From: CAZVJA01 sp964626885
GTDB lineage: Bacteria; Planctomycetota; Planctomycetia; Planctomycetales; Planctomycetaceae
DNA: 8,052 bases
NCBI GenBank assembly: GCA_964626885.1
Contig: CAZVJA010000233.1
Span: forward strand, 1 to 8,052
Direction: 5' to 3'
Under the pieces are notes generated by a model, which had not been told where the DNA came from, did not search any database, and worked only from the letters and a program-made list of their open reading frames with translations. This document shows, one piece after another, positions 5,086 through 8,052 of the stretch. The position numbers were made by a program, and so were the translations under genes. Within the stretch, counting starts at the first letter, position 1. Each line of letters starts with the position of its first letter.

Positions 5086-8052
5086 CTATCCGTTCGCACC
5101 GCAGCACTTCTTATATTTCTTCCCGCTGCCGCAGGGGCAGGGGTCGTTGCGTCCCACCTTCGGCTGAGCGTTGTGGATCGGCTCGATCGCTTTCGGCGTT
5201 TGTCCCGGCTCCACTCCGCCAGTTTCTTCCAGATATTGGTCTGCGGCGGTCGAGGCATCTTCGTGGGTTGTTGCGGTAATCTGCCACAGTGAGCCGACGA
5301 ACCCCGGGCTTTCCTTCTCCAGGCGGAAAATCGCTGAGGTCACCTGCTGGTCGACCCGGTCCCACATGGTGTGGAACGCTTTCTGCCCCTCGCGTTTGTA
5401 TTCGACCTTCGGATCTTTCTGGGCATAGCCCACCAGCCCGATCCCTGACCGGAGGTGGTCCATGTAATACAGATGATCTTTCCAGGCGGTGTCGAGAACT
5501 TCCAGAATCAACGCGCGCTCGGCCTGGCACAACTCGGGACGGTAGCGGGTGTCGTAGGCACTCAGCACCTTCTGCCGGACGTCGTCGGCAGAGAGCGCGA
5601 GGATTTCGTCCGGCTTCAATTCGACTTTGTATTCCTGGTTTGCCCAGCCGGCCAGTTCGCGAATCACCTCCGCTTTGACCGCCACTTCGCCCGACTGCCC
5701 GTTGCCATCATGCCCGTGATGACCATTGCGGTCTGGATAGGCCCGTTCCAGAAATTCATCGACTTTGTTGAGTTTTTCCCCGCCGACGAAATACCGCCGA
5801 CTGGTCTCATGCAGCAAAGATTCGATTTCCCCGCGCGGTTGGTTTTTGACTTCTTCAATATCGAGTTTGGTGTGGAACCGATCGTTGGCCCAGCGGACGA
5901 GCCCTTCGCGGTTATACCGTTCGCCGGTGGTTTTGCTTTCCGCCATGAAGTTCGTCATGCCGACCGCGACCGGGAACGAGATCTCCTTTTCGCGATATAG
6001 CTTTTCGATCTTATCGTGAATGAGTTTGTTCGCTTCGACGGGAGTGCGGTTGAGAAACTCCTCCGGGCTCGCTACGAGCGAAAACTGCTGATGCAGCCAG
6101 CCGCACAACGATTGCCGTCCCCACGCGAGATCGAGGAACACTTCCAGCGGCGAGAGATCAGCGCGGTCAATGGCTTCCTTGGCCCGCTCGGCGAGATACC
6201 GGAAGATGTCGTCGCGGCCGATCTTCTTCAATTCGCGATCGTTGGTGTTGAGCCCCCAGGAGCCGTTCGCCCAGCGCGACAACGCCAGCCAGTTCCATTC
6301 ATTCTTGTCTTCCGCGTCTTCCGGTAGGCAGGCGTCGAGTTGCTCGCTGATCTGTTCCTCGGCCTGGTTGCGGCATTCATCGCGGAGATATTCCTCCGCC
6401 TGCTGACGGTTCATCCCTTCGACGGATGAAGCTTCAATCTCGATGTGCAACGCTTGCCCGGCCCATTCGGCGACCGTGCTCCAGCGGTAGTTGTCGTCGA
6501 GAAAGTGCTTGGTCGACCGCTCGATCTGTCGATCGATCATATCGAGAATCAACTGCCGGCAGTTGTACCCGTCAAGAATCCGCTGACGGTATGAATACAC
6601 CTGCTTGCGCTGCTCGTCCATCACCTCGTCATATTCGAGCAGATGCTTCCGCATGTCGAAGTGGCGTTCTTCCACTTTCTTTTGGGCCGCTTCGATCCGC
6701 TTGGTCACCATCCGGCTTTCGATCGCCTCCCCGTCCTGCATTCCCAGGCGGGTGAGCATGTTCTTTACCCAATCACCGGCGAAAATCCGCATCAAGTCGT
6801 CTTCGAGCGACAGGAAGAACCGGCTGGAGCCGGGATCTCCTTGACGCCCCGATCGCCCGCGCAACTGCAAGTCGATGCGCCGCGCATCGTGACGTTCAGT
6901 GCCGATGACATGCAGCCCACCGACCTCGGCCACCTGCCGACCTTCCTCGATCATCCCCTCGCGCTTGGCGATCGTGCTCGTGCAGGCATCCCACTCGGCC
7001 TTCGGGATATCGAGCCGCGTTGCGTATTTCTGCCGCAGATCTTCCCACGCGAGATGCTCGGGGTTGCCGCCGAGAATGATGTCGGTGCCGCGGCCGGCCA
7101 TGTTGGTGGCGATGGTGACCGCTCCCTTGCGCCCGGCCTGAGCGATGATCTCGGCCTCACGTTCATGATACTTCGCATTCAGGACGTCATGCTTGATGCC
7201 GTATTTGTTGAGCTTGTTGCTCAGCAGTTCTGATTTTTCAATCGATACCGTGCCGACCAGAATCGGACGACCGGTCTGATGGACGTCGCGGATCTCGTCG
7301 ATCACCGCGTCCCACTTCTCCCGCTCCGTGCGGAAGATGACGTCGGGATTATTGATGCGGGCCAGGGGGCGGTTCGTCGGAATGGTGACGACGTCCAGCT
7401 TGTAGATCTTCCAGAACTCAGCCGCCTCGGTCATGGCCGTTCCGGTCATTCCCCCCAGCTTCTTATACAGCTTGAAATAATTCTGCAGCGTGATCGTGGC
7501 GAGGGTCTGGTTCTCCGCCTTGACCTTTACCCCTTCCTTGGCTTCAACCGCCTGGTGCAGGCCGTCGCTCCATTGACGCCCTTCCATCTTTCGGCCGGTG
7601 AATTCATCGACGATCACCACCTGCCCGTTCTCGACGACGTAGTTGACGTCGCGCTTGTAGAGGTAGTGCGCCTTGAGGGCATTATCAATGAGATGCGGCC
7701 ATTCCATGTTCCCCGCGGTGTAGAAGCTGTCGACCCCGGCAAGTTCCTCCGCCCGCCGCACCCCTTCCTCCGTCATGTGGCAGGTGTGCTCTTTTTCCTT
7801 CACCTCGAAGTCGATTCCCATTCGCAGGTCGAGCGCGATGCGGTTCGCCTTGGGGTACTTCGTGACGTCGTCGTGCGCGGGACCGGAGATGATCAGCGGC
7901 GTTCGGGCTTCGTCGATCAGAATATTGTCAATTTCGTCGACGATGGCGAAGTGCAAGTCTCCCTGCACCTGCAATTCTTTCGTCGGCTTCATGTTGTCGC
8001 GCAGATAGTCGAAGCCGAACTCGTTGTTCGTGCCGTAGGTGATGTCGCAGGC
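5086..8052 (-). CDS. secA: Preprotein translocase ATPase SecA, long form (N-terminus outside window)
   Basis: SecA is the ATPase that pushes unfolded preproteins through SecYEG. The frame is open to the window edge; the ATG at 7990-7992 is internal, since the preceding codons encode YGTNNEFGFDYLRDN. By comparison with E. coli SecA (recalled), about 170 N-terminal residues including Walker A are missing. Visible 988 residues: Walker B DEID (39-42), the preprotein-binding region, TNRP (226-229), GTVSIEKSE (267-275), TNMAGRGTD (316-324), QLRGRSGRQGD (396-406), start of the helical scaffold with LLEYDEVMDEQRK (471-483), a large insertion (about 500-835), the two-helix finger region LDTAWKDHL...GYAQKDP (853-883), a variable linker, and a SEC-C zinc motif at the end (Cys972, Cys974, Cys983, Cys984; Cys-Cys where E. 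coli has Cys-His). Total length would be near 1160, against 901 in E. coli. The extra length is in the wing/scaffold region. It is the first of the four minus-strand genes, 184 bp before waaA. Confidence 0.97.
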   Translation of the reverse strand, partial: ACDITYGTNNEFGFDYLRDNMKPTKELQVQGDLHFAIVDEIDNILIDEARTPLIISGPAHDDVTKYPKANRIALDLRMGIDFEVKEKEHTCHMTEEGVRRAEELAGVDSFYTAGNMEWPHLIDNALKAHYLYKRDVNYVVENGQVVIVDEFTGRKMEGRQWSDGLHQAVEAKEGVKVKAENQTLATITLQNYFKLYKKLGGMTGTAMTEAAEFWKIYKLDVVTIPTNRPLARINNPDVIFRTEREKWDAVIDEIRDVHQTGRPILVGTVSIEKSELLSNKLNKYGIKHDVLNAKYHEREAEIIAQAGRKGAVTIATNMAGRGTDIILGGNPEHLAWEDLRQKYATRLDIPKAEWDACTSTIAKREGMIEEGRQVAEVGGLHVIGTERHDARRIDLQLRGRSGRQGDPGSSRFFLSLEDDLMRIFAGDWVKNMLTRLGMQDGEAIESRMVTKRIEAAQKKVEERHFDMRKHLLEYDEVMDEQRKQVYSYRQRILDGYNCRQLILDMIDRQIERSTKHFLDDNYRWSTVAEWAGQALHIEIEASSVEGMNRQQAEEYLRDECRNQAEEQISEQLDACLPEDAEDKNEWNWLALSRWANGSWGLNTNDRELKKIGRDDIFRYLAERAKEAIDRADLSPLEVFLDLAWGRQSLCGWLHQQFSLVASPEEFLNRTPVEANKLIHDKIEKLYREKEISFPVAVGMTNFMAESKTTGERYNREGLVRWANDRFHTKLDIEEVKNQPRGEIESLLHETSRRYFVGGEKLNKVDEFLERAYPDRNGHHGHDGNGQSGEVAVKAEVIRELAGWANQEYKVELKPDEILALSADDVRQKVLSAYDTRYRPELCQAERALILEVLDTAWKDHLYYMDHLRSGIGLVGYAQKDPKVEYKREGQKAFHTMWDRVDQQVTSAIFRLEKESPGFVGSLWQITATTHEDASTAADQYLEETGGVEPGQTPKAIEPIHNAQPKVGRNDPCPCGSGKKYKKCCGANG
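5545..6465 (-). repeat. Five-copy protein repeat in the SecA wing/scaffold insertion
   Basis: Five segments of SecA align without gaps over at least 27 residues. They begin at Trp530 (6465), Trp594 (6273), Trp652 (6099), Trp721 (5892) and Trp803 (5646) in visible numbering. The openings are WAGQALHIEI, WANGSWGLNT, WLHQQFSLVA, WANDRFHTKL and WANQEYKVEL. Counting Trp as 0: position 1 is Ala in four of five; 2 is Asn in three; 5 is Leu/Trp/Phe/Phe/Tyr; 7 is Ile/Leu/Leu/Thr/Val; 13 is Ser/Glu/Glu/Glu/Glu; 14 is Val/Leu/Phe/Val/Ile; 21 is Gln/Asp/Glu/Glu/Asp; 22 is Ala/Ile/Ala/Ile/Val; 26 is Leu/Leu/Ile/Leu/Val. Copies are 58-82 residues apart. The last one directly precedes the conserved scaffold helix, which is where the single helical wing element of E. 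coli SecA sits. The copies are too diverged to be a DNA-level repeat. Confidence 0.65.

Noticed and set aside
5455..6000. A 181-codon + strand frame antisense to secA, and similar frames at 6643-7233
   Set aside because: secA is unbroken here with all family motifs, so these are shadow frames.
7990..7992. ATG as the start of secA
   Set aside because: Upstream codons to the window edge encode the conserved SecA YGTNNEFGFDYLRDN motif, so the gene continues beyond the window.
1..8052. Mobile element, CRISPR array, tRNA/rRNA or defence system
   Set aside because: No transposase or integrase motif, direct-repeat array, cloverleaf or defence-type domain was seen; apart from two unknown membrane proteins the genes are housekeeping.

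Overview
The window looks like chromosomal DNA from a planctomycete or a close relative with an outer membrane. Three things suggest this. The SecA is very long, with a large insertion in its scaffold/wing region. A Kdo transferase (WaaA) is present, so the cell makes Kdo-containing lipopolysaccharide. Two membrane proteins resemble, from memory, uncharacterised proteins common in Planctomycetes. The assignment is inference; no search was possible. The DNA is moderately GC-rich, which explains the many long antisense open frames that are not genes.

Layout: positions 1-1167 (+) hold the 3' part of a gene for a multi-pass membrane protein with a coiled coil and a Pro/Ala-rich repeat. It converges on a block of four genes, all on the minus strand. 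In transcription order these are secA (5086-8052, 5' end outside the window), waaA (3519-4901), metK (2199-3341) and a second uncharacterised membrane protein (1205-2173). The secA-waaA gap (184 bp) carries short degenerate repeats built on TTCG/GATTTC words. The waaA-metK gap (177 bp) holds a plausible sigma-70-type promoter and a two-part leader hairpin, so metK probably has its own promoter. The last membrane protein gene starts 25 bp after metK with a good Shine-Dalgarno site and is probably co-transcribed with it.

The known functions are housekeeping: SecA drives protein export through SecYEG, WaaA adds Kdo to lipid A, and MetK makes S-adenosylmethionine. Nothing points to a mobile element, CRISPR array, defence island or RNA gene. 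The most unusual signal is inside SecA. The insertion appears to be five diverged copies of one module, each starting with a Trp-Ala-Asn-like motif. The last copy sits where the single helical wing element of ordinary SecA should be, which suggests the domain grew by internal duplication.
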